DNA of 64,000 nt from an uncultured Thiothrix sp. Lineage in GTDB: Bacteria; Pseudomonadota; Gammaproteobacteria; Poriferisulfidales; GCA-002705445. The notes under the pieces are model-generated. The model saw nothing but the letters and a program-made list of their open reading frames with translations. It had not been told where the DNA came from and made no database searches. The stretch is from assembly GCA_902624655.1 (NCBI GenBank), contig CACNYJ010000003.1, forward strand, positions 62,001 through 126,000. The letters are read 5' to 3'. Positions 1 through 6,732 of the stretch are shown piece after piece. How positions within the stretch are numbered: the stretch's first letter is position 1; each line of letters begins with the position of its first letter. The translations under genes and the position numbers were made by a program.

Positions 1-360
1 GGTGAAGACTACACAAAATATATTCTTATTGCTTTTCAAAAATATTTTGAAAAAAAGATTCCAATGTCTGATGAAAAATTCGAGGAATTTAATAATTGGT
101 TAGACGAAGAAGGTTATGGACTAACTATGTTACGTTTAGGAAATTTAAATGAAAATGGCAAACTTCATGGTTATGGTGTAAAGATGGATAATCGTGAGTA
201 TATGTATAAAGGCGAGTTCAAAAATGGCAAAGAACATGGTTGGTTTAAATACTACCTTAATGGAAAATTTAAAGGCAGAGGATATGCCATTAACGGGCAA
301 ATATTCTTTCACTTCGTGGTGCCGGAAGACGATGGGTCGGTTGAATATTATGCAGAATAA
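1..360 (+). CDS. MORN-like repeat protein, 5' end outside the window
   Basis: The frame is open from base 1 to the stop at 358-360, so the gene probably starts upstream. An internal ATG at 64 has no Shine-Dalgarno sequence in front of it. The visible 119 residues hold two units resembling the MORN type (Y-x-G-x-F-x-N-G-x-x-x-G): one around GNLNENGKLHGYG and a clearer one around YKGEFKNGKEHGWFKYY. MORN-type repeats form beta-hairpin rods and occur in many bacterial proteins of unknown role. No signal peptide or membrane segment is visible in this part. The protein is acidic. Function is unknown; the family call rests on the repeat pattern alone. Confidence 0.6.
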   Translation, partial: GEDYTKYILIAFQKYFEKKIPMSDEKFEEFNNWLDEEGYGLTMLRLGNLNENGKLHGYGVKMDNREYMYKGEFKNGKEHGWFKYYLNGKFKGRGYAINGQIFFHFVVPEDDGSVEYYAE

Positions 361-403
361 TTACACTATCACCTCCAAGTCACCTTCCATAACTGTGGAA
401 TGA

Positions 404-709
404 CTATAAGATTACATCAAATCCCTCAAACATTGGGCGCCCAATATAAAGGGGCTTATTTTTACCTGCGCCCCTATGAGCTTTCTTAAATGACTCAGAC
501 TTGGTCCATGAGATAAAATCATCTTTGCTATCCCACACTGAGTGAGAAGAGTATAAAGTGTACTCTTCATTTGATTCACCTTTTAAGAGATGAAATTCCT
601 TGAACCCCTTCACTTCGTCTAAATATGTTTCACGAGTTCTCCAAACTTGTTCGAATTCTTCTTCCTTGCCTAATATAATTTTGAATCTGTTCATTGCTAT
701 ATATTTCAT
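404..709 (-). CDS. ABM-superfamily monooxygenase, IsdG/HmoA-like
   Basis: This 101-residue protein has the size of single-domain antibiotic-biosynthesis-monooxygenase (ABM) proteins, a dimeric ferredoxin-like fold. Asn7, Trp68 and His78 sit at almost the same places as the Asn-Trp-His triad of IsdG-type heme-degrading oxygenases (about 7, 66 and 76), and the segments around FHLLKG and SVWDSKDDFISW fit the HmoA/IsdG pattern. The likely role is heme breakdown or another cofactor-free oxygenation in the cytoplasm. It stands alone, convergent with the MORN-like gene, with no heme-uptake gene beside it. The ABM fold is well supported; heme as substrate is inferred from the triad. Confidence 0.7.
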   Translation of the reverse strand: MKYIAMNRFKIILGKEEEFEQVWRTRETYLDEVKGFKEFHLLKGESNEEYTLYSSHSVWDSKDDFISWTKSESFKKAHRGAGKNKPLYIGRPMFEGFDVIL

Positions 710-804
710 TCTTTTAAGATAACATGTATTGAAGTTGTATAAAAATACTTAATAAATGTTAAAAACAATTTTGCAACTTTTTTAGTTTTTGATATATTTA
801 TAAT

Positions 805-1161
805 ATGAAAAATATAAAAAAGATTTCTATATTAATATTATTAAATCTTTTACTTACATCTTGTGGTGGATCTGATGTAATAGTAAAAATATATGGCGCT
901 TTTGAATATAATTGCACTAAGGATGAATTTAGAACTCTGTCCGCAAACCCAATGTTGCCGCATTTGAAAAAGAATAAATGGTATACTAGGGAAGAGCATC
1001 ACACTGCACATGTTGAAAAAACACTAGAACCATATAAAAATATACCTATGAGTGATGAATCTCTTGCAAAAATTACACCAACACGGGAAATGAGTGATGC
1101 GTTTTTCAATGAATTTATTATAGCCGTGGATTGCGAAAACCCTCAAGACATAAAATTCTAA
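805..1161 (+). CDS. Small lipoprotein of unknown function
   Basis: The 118-residue product starts with a lysine-rich n-region, a leucine/isoleucine core and a lipobox LLTSC with Cys20, so it should be a lipid-anchored envelope protein. Two further cysteines lie in the mature part, in NCTKDE and near the C-terminus in DCEN. No Shine-Dalgarno is seen. A TTGCAA (771-776) and TATATT (793-798) pair with 16 bp between them would place the transcript start at about the ATG, so the mRNA may be leaderless; that is inference. It opens a run of envelope genes of unknown function. I do not recognise the family. Confidence 0.65.
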   Translation: MKNIKKISILILLNLLLTSCGGSDVIVKIYGAFEYNCTKDEFRTLSANPMLPHLKKNKWYTREEHHTAHVEKTLEPYKNIPMSDESLAKITPTREMSDAFFNEFIIAVDCENPQDIKF

Positions 1162-1180
1162 ATTTTCAAACGAGGCAGTT

Positions 1181-1756
1181 ATTAATAAATTTTTTTTTAC
1201 AATCTTTTTATTTTTATTTCTAATGCTTTCTGGTTGTCTTTCAACAGAATCGCCGTATAAAACAATCTCTGAAGCAGATAACTTAAGTGGCAAAAACTTA
1301 TTTTGTGAGGAGCACAATGCTTTTGTTACATATAGTTTTTTTGATGAAAAAAGATTTCAGACTGATTATTACTTTCTTGTCTCCTTAGAAATTGGTATAC
1401 GGAGTGGTACTTATGGGGTGTTAAGTAATGTAAGATACTTTTATCTAAAACCTAATAAAAATCTGGAAATATTAAATCTGTCTGAAAAAAGTGAAAATGA
1501 AAAAAATTGGGAGAGAAAAATATATCAAACACCTAAGCTAGATTATTACCTAGATAGAGAAAATCTTAATATTGTTTTTTCACCAATTGATTATTCAGAA
1601 ATAAAACATAAATGTAATATATTTGACGGAACAACCGAAGAATTAAGAGATAGTACTTTAAAAAAATATCTAAAGCATTTTGAAGAGAAAGAGAATAAAA
1701 AAATATATGACGAAATTAGAGAAATTGACCAACAAAGAAAAAAGAATAAAATTTAA
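1181..1756 (+). CDS. Lipoprotein with probable ATT start codon
   Basis: The first ATG in this frame (1223) lies inside a signal peptide and would leave only MLSGC before the mature part. Reading upstream in frame gives a full lipoprotein signal ending in LMLSGC, and the frame holds no ATG, GTG, TTG or CTG between the stop at 1151-1153 and 1223. ATT at 1181 has GAGG (1172-1175) five bases before it and gives a standard 18-residue signal with Cys19. I therefore choose the rare ATT start, giving about 191 residues. The alternative is a gene that lost its start codon by point mutation. The mature part is charged and ends in a lysine/glutamate-rich helix. Function unknown. Confidence 0.6.
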   Translation: MNKFFFTIFLFLFLMLSGCLSTESPYKTISEADNLSGKNLFCEEHNAFVTYSFFDEKRFQTDYYFLVSLEIGIRSGTYGVLSNVRYFYLKPNKNLEILNLSEKSENEKNWERKIYQTPKLDYYLDRENLNIVFSPIDYSEIKHKCNIFDGTTEELRDSTLKKYLKHFEEKENKKIYDEIREIDQQRKKNKI

Positions 1757-2081
1757 ACCCTTATTCTTATGTGCTTTCTTATCATATTATGTTTATGCAG
1801 AAAACAGCACTCTTATAAAGCTTAAATGTAATAGCGGAGCAAATCCAGGACAAATCAAGCGTTGGTATTTTGACGAAAAGGACGTTATCGAAATATACCC
1901 AAACGGATATAAAAGAGTTTATGATGTTCAAAAAACAGGAAAATACGAAATTTATGCAAATGAAGATGCAGCTCAAGGCATGTATTATGTAAGTATAAGA
2001 CTTTACGAAGGTGAAATGAAAGTTGAAGTAATTACTCCATTAGCAACCTACGTTGACAATAGTTGTAAAAGGTTAAATTAA
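1707..2081 (+). CDS. Small secreted protein of unknown function
   Basis: The open frame reaches further upstream, but a start at ATG 1707 or TTG 1725 best fits the signal peptide: a basic n-region, a hydrophobic stretch FKPLFLCAFLSYYVYA and a likely cut before ENS. Either start overlaps the 3' end of the preceding lipoprotein gene in another frame, by 50 or 32 bases, which suggests co-translation. The mature part is about 90 residues, probably beta-rich, with two cysteines (KLKCNSG and NSCKRLN) that could pair in the periplasm. No family is recognised. Confidence 0.55.
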   Translation: MTKLEKLTNKEKRIKFKPLFLCAFLSYYVYAENSTLIKLKCNSGANPGQIKRWYFDEKDVIEIYPNGYKRVYDVQKTGKYEIYANEDAAQGMYYVSIRLYEGEMKVEVITPLATYVDNSCKRLN

Positions 2082-2102
2082 GATCTAAGAAATTTTGATA
2101 AT

Positions 2103-2228
2103 ATGAAAGATTACAAAGTCATCTATCTGATAGTTATAGTCTCAATACTTGCATTTCTAAGTGTGTACTACATGGATAAACATTTAGAAAAAATTCAAAC
2201 AAGCCAAGAATTAAAAGATTCTTCCTGA
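2103..2228 (+). CDS. 41-residue single-membrane-span protein
   Basis: A short frame from ATG 2103 to TGA 2226-2228 encodes a basic/polar N-terminus (MKDYK), a membrane segment of about 18 residues (VIYLIVIVSILAFLSVYY) and a charged tail rich in K, E and Q. It fills the space between two genes on the same strand, which supports it. The Shine-Dalgarno is weak. This could be a small inner-membrane protein. The function cannot be read from sequence. Confidence 0.4.
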   Translation: MKDYKVIYLIVIVSILAFLSVYYMDKHLEKIQTSQELKDSS

Positions 2229-2259
2229 GAAAAATTTATCTTTGGGTTACAATATAAAA

Positions 2260-2535
2260 ATGAACGCAATTTTATCAGAAGATATTAAAAAACTAGTAAA
2301 AAAAGGTAAAGAAAATGGTTTTATTTTAATTTCAGAACTAGATGAAATTATTAAAAATCTCAAAGCTGCTGATCAACAATATATTCGGGATGGAATGGAA
2401 GAGCTTGAAATACAAATTGTTAAAACTGCTAAAGATTACGATGAGTATAAATATATGACTGGTGAGCAAGCAATCGAATTTTTACAAAGTCTAAGCGATG
2501 GAAAAACTAAAGCATTTGTAAAAGAAGAAGATTAA
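2260..2535 (+). CDS. Stand-alone sigma-70 region 1.1-like protein
   Basis: From ATG 2260 the product has 91 residues; a TTG at 2242 would add six. Residues 7-60 (starting SEDIKKLVKKGKENGF) follow the pattern of sigma-70 region 1.1: LxxLxxKGKExGFI, then a helix with DEII, a DxxxI step and a final ELEIQIV strand. In primary sigma factors this acidic domain blocks free sigma from binding DNA. Here no region 2-4 follows, only a short acidic tail (FVKEED). The role may be RNA-polymerase-linked or DNA-mimicking; that is inference. The neighbouring sixA is probably independent. Confidence 0.6.
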   Translation: MNAILSEDIKKLVKKGKENGFILISELDEIIKNLKAADQQYIRDGMEELEIQIVKTAKDYDEYKYMTGEQAIEFLQSLSDGKTKAFVKEED

Positions 2536-2574
2536 TCTTAAGCTATTATTTTAAAAAAATATAAAATTATTAGA

Positions 2575-3060
2575 ATGAAATTATTTTTATTACGACATGC
2601 AAAGTCGACATGGAACACGTTTGAAAATGATCATGATCGAGAGTTATCAGAAAGAGGCTATCAAGATGCACACACTCTTGCGGAGCATATCGAAAAAAGT
2701 AAAATCTCCTTCCAAAAAACGTTTTGTAGTACTGCGAAAAGAACAAGAGAAACATTAAAAATACTCAAAGCAAATACTTCTAACTCAATTAAAGATATTG
2801 AATATAAAGAGGAACTATATCACGCGTCGGAATTTATTATGAAAGATATTATAGAAGAGATAAGTGTTAAATCATTGTTAATTGTATCGCATAACCCAGG
2901 TATTTCTGATCTAATTTCATATTTGTCTCGGTCCCAAGCATATAACTTTCCAACTTGTGTATTTGCTAGCTTTGATATGGGCGAAAAAAAACTAGAAGAC
3001 AGGGTAAAAACAGATTTCGTAGTTCAGCCAAAAGACGGAAAGATTGTAGACTTAATTTAA
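2575..3060 (+). CDS. sixA: Phosphohistidine phosphatase SixA-like
   Basis: This 161-residue histidine-phosphatase-superfamily protein has the catalytic RHAKST motif at the start (Arg7, His8), a second conserved histidine in VSHNPG and the arginine-rich CSTAKRTRET segment. Size and motifs match SixA, which in Escherichia coli removes phosphate from histidine of phosphotransfer proteins (ArcB, NPr). It is cytoplasmic, with no signal peptide. No partner kinase lies nearby. An inverted repeat follows the gene. The superfamily is certain; the exact substrate is not. Confidence 0.85.
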   Translation: MKLFLLRHAKSTWNTFENDHDRELSERGYQDAHTLAEHIEKSKISFQKTFCSTAKRTRETLKILKANTSNSIKDIEYKEELYHASEFIMKDIIEEISVKSLLIVSHNPGISDLISYLSRSQAYNFPTCVFASFDMGEKKLEDRVKTDFVVQPKDGKIVDLI

Positions 3061-3090
3061 AGGTTCTCAGTAGATAAACTGAATAGTATT

Positions 3091-3119
3091 CCCCATGAAA
3101 CGCTACTAGAATCATGGGG
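3091..3119. terminator. Inverted repeat between convergent genes
   Basis: CCCCATGA and TCATGGGG form a perfect 8-bp stem with a 13-nt loop, extendable by one A-T pair. It sits between the 3' ends of sixA (+) and the small acidic secreted gene (-), so a two-way terminator is likely. No T-run follows on either side, so it is not a classic intrinsic terminator. Confidence 0.5.
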
Positions 3120-3127
3120 AGAAATAA

Positions 3128-3313
3128 TTAGGTATCTTTGTCGCTATCCTCAATAACCTCAGAAGACTCCTCATTATCTTTATCATTCATTTTTGAAGAT
3201 TGTTTTGATTCTTCAGAATGATCGGTCCTGATATCATCGCTATGCTCACCACTACAATGGTTAGCAAAAGATAATGTTGAGACAAAGTAAACTAAAAATA
3301 ATAAATATCTCAT
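3128..3313 (-). CDS. Small acidic secreted protein
   Basis: The frame is open further upstream, but ATG at 3311-3313 has a strong GGAGG a few bases before it and begins a proper signal peptide (MRYLLFLVYFVSTLSFA), so I use that start. The 61-residue product has a mature part of about 44 residues, very rich in Asp, Glu, Ser and Lys, with three His and one Cys near its N-terminus (NHCSGEHSDD). It may bind metal or calcium, but no known motif supports that. It is probably disordered. The family is not recognised. Confidence 0.55.
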   Translation of the reverse strand: MRYLLFLVYFVSTLSFANHCSGEHSDDIRTDHSEESKQSSKMNDKDNEESSEVIEDSDKDT

Positions 3314-3469
3314 AAAACCTCCGAAAAAAAATAAGAACTTGAAGTTTAGAGAAATTATTATTTTATTGTACGTATACCATATCTGTACATATTTAATTAT
3401 ACAAAATATAGACAATGGATTTTATTTACACACTTTTCCACATATTTTAATGTTTTTTTTGTTATATTA

Positions 3470-3910
3470 ATGATTATGAATTTCTATAAATGCACCCAAC
3501 CCATTATCTTTTTAGCAATGTTCGTTGTAAACACTGCGTTAGCTGACGTTAAAAATGCTAGTAACGAAGAAATAATTGCACTAATGAAAGCTGGAGTCCC
3601 TTTAGTGGATGTTAGAACTTATAAAGAATGGAAAAAAACCGGAATTATTAAAGATAGCTATCTTTTAACTTTTTTTGACCAAAATGGCAATTCAAATGTT
3701 GAAAACTGGATGCATGAGTTACGTAAAATTGCCAGTAAAGACCAGCCAATAATAATTTTATGTAGAAGTGGAAGGAGAAGCGGTGTAGTGTCAAATATTC
3801 TGAGTGAGAAAATGCAATACTCAAAAGTTTATAATGCAAATTCTGGAATTTTAGGATGGATTAATAGCGGTCAAGAAACTACCATGGAAGGATTATCTAG
3901 TGAAAACTAA
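3470..3910 (+). CDS. Secreted rhodanese-like protein
   Basis: The 146-residue product has an N-terminal signal peptide ending near ALA-DV and one rhodanese domain. The active loop is CRSGRRS with Cys98, and a VDVRTYKEW strand-turn precedes it, as in single-domain sulfurtransferases. It should act in the periplasm, moving sulfane sulfur or reducing thiols. ATG 3476 is an alternative start. The GTG of the next gene lies inside its last codons, so the two are probably co-translated, which links this rhodanese with a cysteine-containing secreted partner. Confidence 0.8.
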   Translation: MIMNFYKCTQPIIFLAMFVVNTALADVKNASNEEIIALMKAGVPLVDVRTYKEWKKTGIIKDSYLLTFFDQNGNSNVENWMHELRKIASKDQPIIILCRSGRRSGVVSNILSEKMQYSKVYNANSGILGWINSGQETTMEGLSSEN

Positions 3911-4283
3911 AACCTTATCTTTAATCTTTCTTCTATTATCTGCAACAAGCTCCTTTGCAGAAATTTGGTCAATTGATACTTGTAAATCAGTCTCTGCAGA
4001 GGTGAATGCTAGTTTACCAATGAGTGTTGACGCTGTAACAGAATTAAAAAATACTTTCTGCTTACCTCACCAAGATGGGCCTAACTTTAATTACAATTAT
4101 AATGTTTCTGAAAGTATTCGATCTATTCCCGAAACACAAAAAAAGGTTGTCAAAAATTCCTGGTGCAGCACTCCAGATTTACTTGATATGCTCAATAGTC
4201 TTTCAGGTGTAAGCTTTATATATTACACAGTAAATGGAGATTTTGTTGGAAAATTTGGTTTTTCTAAAAAAGATTGCAATTGA
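3900..4283 (+). CDS. Secreted four-cysteine protein of unknown function
   Basis: GTG 3900 overlaps the end of the rhodanese gene by 11 bases and starts a clear signal peptide (20 residues, ending SSFA before EIW). The mature part of 107 residues has four cysteines (28, 54, 89, 126), enough for two disulfides. The C-terminal half (SWCSTPDLLDMLNSL...YYTVNGDFVGKF...DC) looks like a small folded domain. The family is not recognised. Coupling to a secreted rhodanese suggests a redox or sulfur role, by inference only. Confidence 0.6.
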   Translation: MKTKTLSLIFLLLSATSSFAEIWSIDTCKSVSAEVNASLPMSVDAVTELKNTFCLPHQDGPNFNYNYNVSESIRSIPETQKKVVKNSWCSTPDLLDMLNSLSGVSFIYYTVNGDFVGKFGFSKKDCN

Positions 4284-4296
4284 CCTTATGAATTAA

Positions 4297-4518
4297 ATGC
4301 TAAGAAAAAAAACAAAAAATTTAACCTCAGAACAGATAAGCGATATAATTTCTATGGCATTATCAGATGATGTAAGTTTTAATGCTATAAAAGCATCATA
4401 TGAAATAAATAGCGATGAAATTAAAAGAATTATGAAAGATAATATATCTTTTGGTTCCTACAAATGCTGGAGAAAAAGAGTAAAAAGATTTTCTGCAAGA
4501 AGACAACATTATAAATAA
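4297..4518 (+). CDS. DUF2805 / TIGR03643 family small basic protein
   Basis: The 73-residue protein shows the hallmarks of this family: an N-terminal EQISDIISMAL helix, a VSFNAIKASYEI segment that resembles a helix-turn-helix, and a very basic tail with CWRKRVKRF (family pattern FRxWRxRVxxRxxKH). It is conserved in many marine proteobacteria but uncharacterised. The composition suggests nucleic-acid binding, which is inference. It sits in a same-strand run between secreted genes. Confidence 0.7.
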   Translation: MLRKKTKNLTSEQISDIISMALSDDVSFNAIKASYEINSDEIKRIMKDNISFGSYKCWRKRVKRFSARRQHYK

Positions 4519-4529
4519 AGGTAACCACA

Positions 4530-5078
4530 ATGATAATCCGAATTTTAAAGATTTACTTACTTATTATATTTATGATAAACCAAGTTAATGCTGAAGAAAT
4601 ATTTAAAGACGATTTCCAAGACGCCTCAAAGTGGAAGTTCATTGCAGATGACGTCATGGGAGGCGTTTCTACCGGAAGTGTCGTCTATGAAATGCAAGAA
4701 GGAACTTCGGTAGCATTTATGAATGGTGATGTTTCTACAGAAAATAATGGAGGTTTCATACAATTTCAAAGAAAACTTAAAGATGTTGATTTGAGGGATG
4801 CGAAATTTGTTAGAATAGTAGCAAAAGGTAATAATCAGAAGTATTTTATACATTTACGAACTTCCGGGACAATTTTACCTTGGCAATATTATCAATCAGA
4901 ATTTATAGTAAAGTCTGAATACCAAGAATTTATCCTCCCATTGGAAAGCTTTAAAAAATCAGGTTCCTTTTTATCTGATAAAGTAAAAGCTAAGAGTATT
5001 AAGTCAATAGGTGTTGTAGCATTTGGGAGAGATCACAAAGCGAATTTATATGTAAAGGAAATATCTTTTATAAAATAA
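4530..5078 (+). CDS. CIA30 family protein, exported
   Basis: After a signal peptide (cleavage about VNA-EE) the protein carries one CIA30 (NDUFAF1-like) domain with the typical WKFIADDVMGGVSTG opening around residues 35-49 and the later LPW and LPLESF segments. The fold is a beta-sandwich like carbohydrate-binding modules. Mitochondrial CIA30 helps assemble complex I; bacterial secreted versions have no proven role. At 182 residues it is the usual length. No complex I genes are nearby, so an assembly role should not be assumed. Confidence 0.8.
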   Translation: MIIRILKIYLLIIFMINQVNAEEIFKDDFQDASKWKFIADDVMGGVSTGSVVYEMQEGTSVAFMNGDVSTENNGGFIQFQRKLKDVDLRDAKFVRIVAKGNNQKYFIHLRTSGTILPWQYYQSEFIVKSEYQEFILPLESFKKSGSFLSDKVKAKSIKSIGVVAFGRDHKANLYVKEISFIK

Positions 5079-5094
5079 AATTATTAATTAAAAG

Positions 5095-5613
5095 ATGAAA
5101 AAAAATATTCAAAAATTAGTCCTCATAATTTCATTTTCTATAATATTTAGTTGCACAGAAAAACATGCGTTTACTAATAAAGAGAATTTAAACTTAATTT
5201 TGAATAACTTGTTCATGGGCGAATTTTATTCATGTAATTTAAATTCAAAACAAAAAGAAGAAAGCAATTATCAAGTAAATAGAAATATTAATTTGATATA
5301 TACAAAAGATGTCGTGGGGCTGATATATAAAAGTGATAAATGGGATCATGGGAACAGTATTTTTATAAAAGATAGTAATAACCAAAGTGAATTTTTTCTA
5401 GGTAGCTTTTACGCTGAAAATGATTTTAAAAAAAATCTTATCAATAGGGACCACAAGGCTTACTTTAAAAATAATGTTTTACAAGTGAATTTATTTAATC
5501 AATCAGATAATCACCACTATAAATGCCAAAAATTAGAAAAAATATTATCAGAGGCTATGAAGAAAGAGATTTTGAAAAATTTTTTGTTGCAAAAAAACGC
5601 AGATAGGTCCTAA
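5095..5613 (+). CDS. Lipoprotein of unknown function
   Basis: The 172-residue product begins MKKNIQK, followed by a hydrophobic core and the lipobox IIFSC (Cys20). The mature part is Asn/Lys-rich and has two further cysteines (YSCNLN and YKCQKL) that may form a disulfide. The spacing to CIA30 is 16 bases. No known domain is visible. The strong Asn/Lys content reflects the AT-rich genome. Confidence 0.6.
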   Translation: MKKNIQKLVLIISFSIIFSCTEKHAFTNKENLNLILNNLFMGEFYSCNLNSKQKEESNYQVNRNINLIYTKDVVGLIYKSDKWDHGNSIFIKDSNNQSEFFLGSFYAENDFKKNLINRDHKAYFKNNVLQVNLFNQSDNHHYKCQKLEKILSEAMKKEILKNFLLQKNADRS

Positions 5614-5696
5614 ATAAAAAAAATATGACAAATCATTGATAATTCAATAATATATTGTAGTTTTTAATATAATTATAAAATTGACAAGGAGAAATT

Positions 5697-6023
5697 ATGG
5701 CGGGTGCTTCAGAAGCTGGTGAAGTAGTAAAAGCGAAATTTAGCTTCAGCAAAAAAGATAATAAAAGGCAAAATGACTATTGTTTAGGTGGAGAAATTTG
5801 GAAGAATGTTCCAAACACGGATTTTGCCTATTATTCAACACACGGAAGATTTTCATCGTCGAAGGACGTTGGTTTTCCCGGAAGCGGTTGTATTCTTTGC
5901 ACTGAAGAGGAACTTAAAAAAGAGGTAAATGAGTGGGCCGATCCTGATAAATCAGGTAAAGATTTTTTTACTTTATGGATGGATCAAGCGAAGGAAAGCG
6001 AAAAAGAAAGTGAAGAGGAATAA
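5697..6023 (+). CDS. Small acidic cytoplasmic protein, unknown
   Basis: AAGGAG stands seven bases before the ATG, one of the best ribosome sites in this region. The 108-residue product has no signal peptide or membrane segment. It contains a central aromatic stretch (DFAYYSTHGRF), a GCILC pair of cysteines and a tail of repeated E, K and S. No family is recognised. A TTGACA beside the ribosome site lies too close to the start codon to serve as a -35 box. Confidence 0.55.
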   Translation: MAGASEAGEVVKAKFSFSKKDNKRQNDYCLGGEIWKNVPNTDFAYYSTHGRFSSSKDVGFPGSGCILCTEEELKKEVNEWADPDKSGKDFFTLWMDQAKESEKESEEE

Positions 6024-6038
6024 TTATAAAATACAATA

Positions 6039-6716
6039 ATGATTAAAAACATTGTAATAATTGTATTTGCTTTTTCCTGTAATAACTTACATGCAGCTGA
6101 TTCACTAAAAAATGTTGAAGCTAACTATATTTTTTATTATAAAAATATTGCAGCAGGCAAAATGGTCTTAAAAATAAATAATGAAAAAAATAGAATTACC
6201 GCTAGCACTATTTACGAAGGAAATTTAATTGCTTCTATGTTCGGAAAAGGAACTAGATCAGAAGTTGCACATTTAGAAATACACAACAGCAAAATTACCC
6301 CAACAAATTATAGTTATAAAGATAATAAAAGTTTATATCATATAATATTCAATGACTCTGGTGCTTCAGTCTCTTCAGAATTAAAAGATTTTCATTTACC
6401 CTCTAAAAATATTATATATGATCCGGTTTCATTATTGATAGTCTTAATGTACAGCTATCCAAATTTCAATGAAGAATACTCTGTAGTTTCAAAGAAAAAA
6501 CTCAAAGAATATAGTTTTTCATTCAAAGATAATATAGAACACACAATTGGTGAAAATAAATATAATGTTTTTTCAGCTAAGTATAATCGAGGAAGAAAAA
6601 CAAATTACTATTTTTTTTCAAAAGATCATAAAAACTTGCCAGTATCAATTATGATAAAAAAAGATGGCAAAGAAAAGATAAGAATAGATTTATCTGAAAT
6701 AAAATACATGAATTAA
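6039..6716 (+). CDS. DUF3108 domain protein, exported
   Basis: The 225-residue protein has a signal peptide (cleavage about LHA-AD) and the features of DUF3108 periplasmic proteins: an early YIFYYKNIAAGKM segment, IYEGNLIASMFGKG, and a YDPVSLLIVLMYSYP block in the middle. Members are predicted beta-barrel-like periplasmic proteins, often next to phosphoribosylglycinamide formyltransferase genes in other proteobacteria, which is not the case here. The biochemical role is unknown. Confidence 0.75.
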   Translation: MIKNIVIIVFAFSCNNLHAADSLKNVEANYIFYYKNIAAGKMVLKINNEKNRITASTIYEGNLIASMFGKGTRSEVAHLEIHNSKITPTNYSYKDNKSLYHIIFNDSGASVSSELKDFHLPSKNIIYDPVSLLIVLMYSYPNFNEEYSVVSKKKLKEYSFSFKDNIEHTIGENKYNVFSAKYNRGRKTNYYFFSKDHKNLPVSIMIKKDGKEKIRIDLSEIKYMN

Positions 6717-6732
6717 AAAATTTATAAAAATT

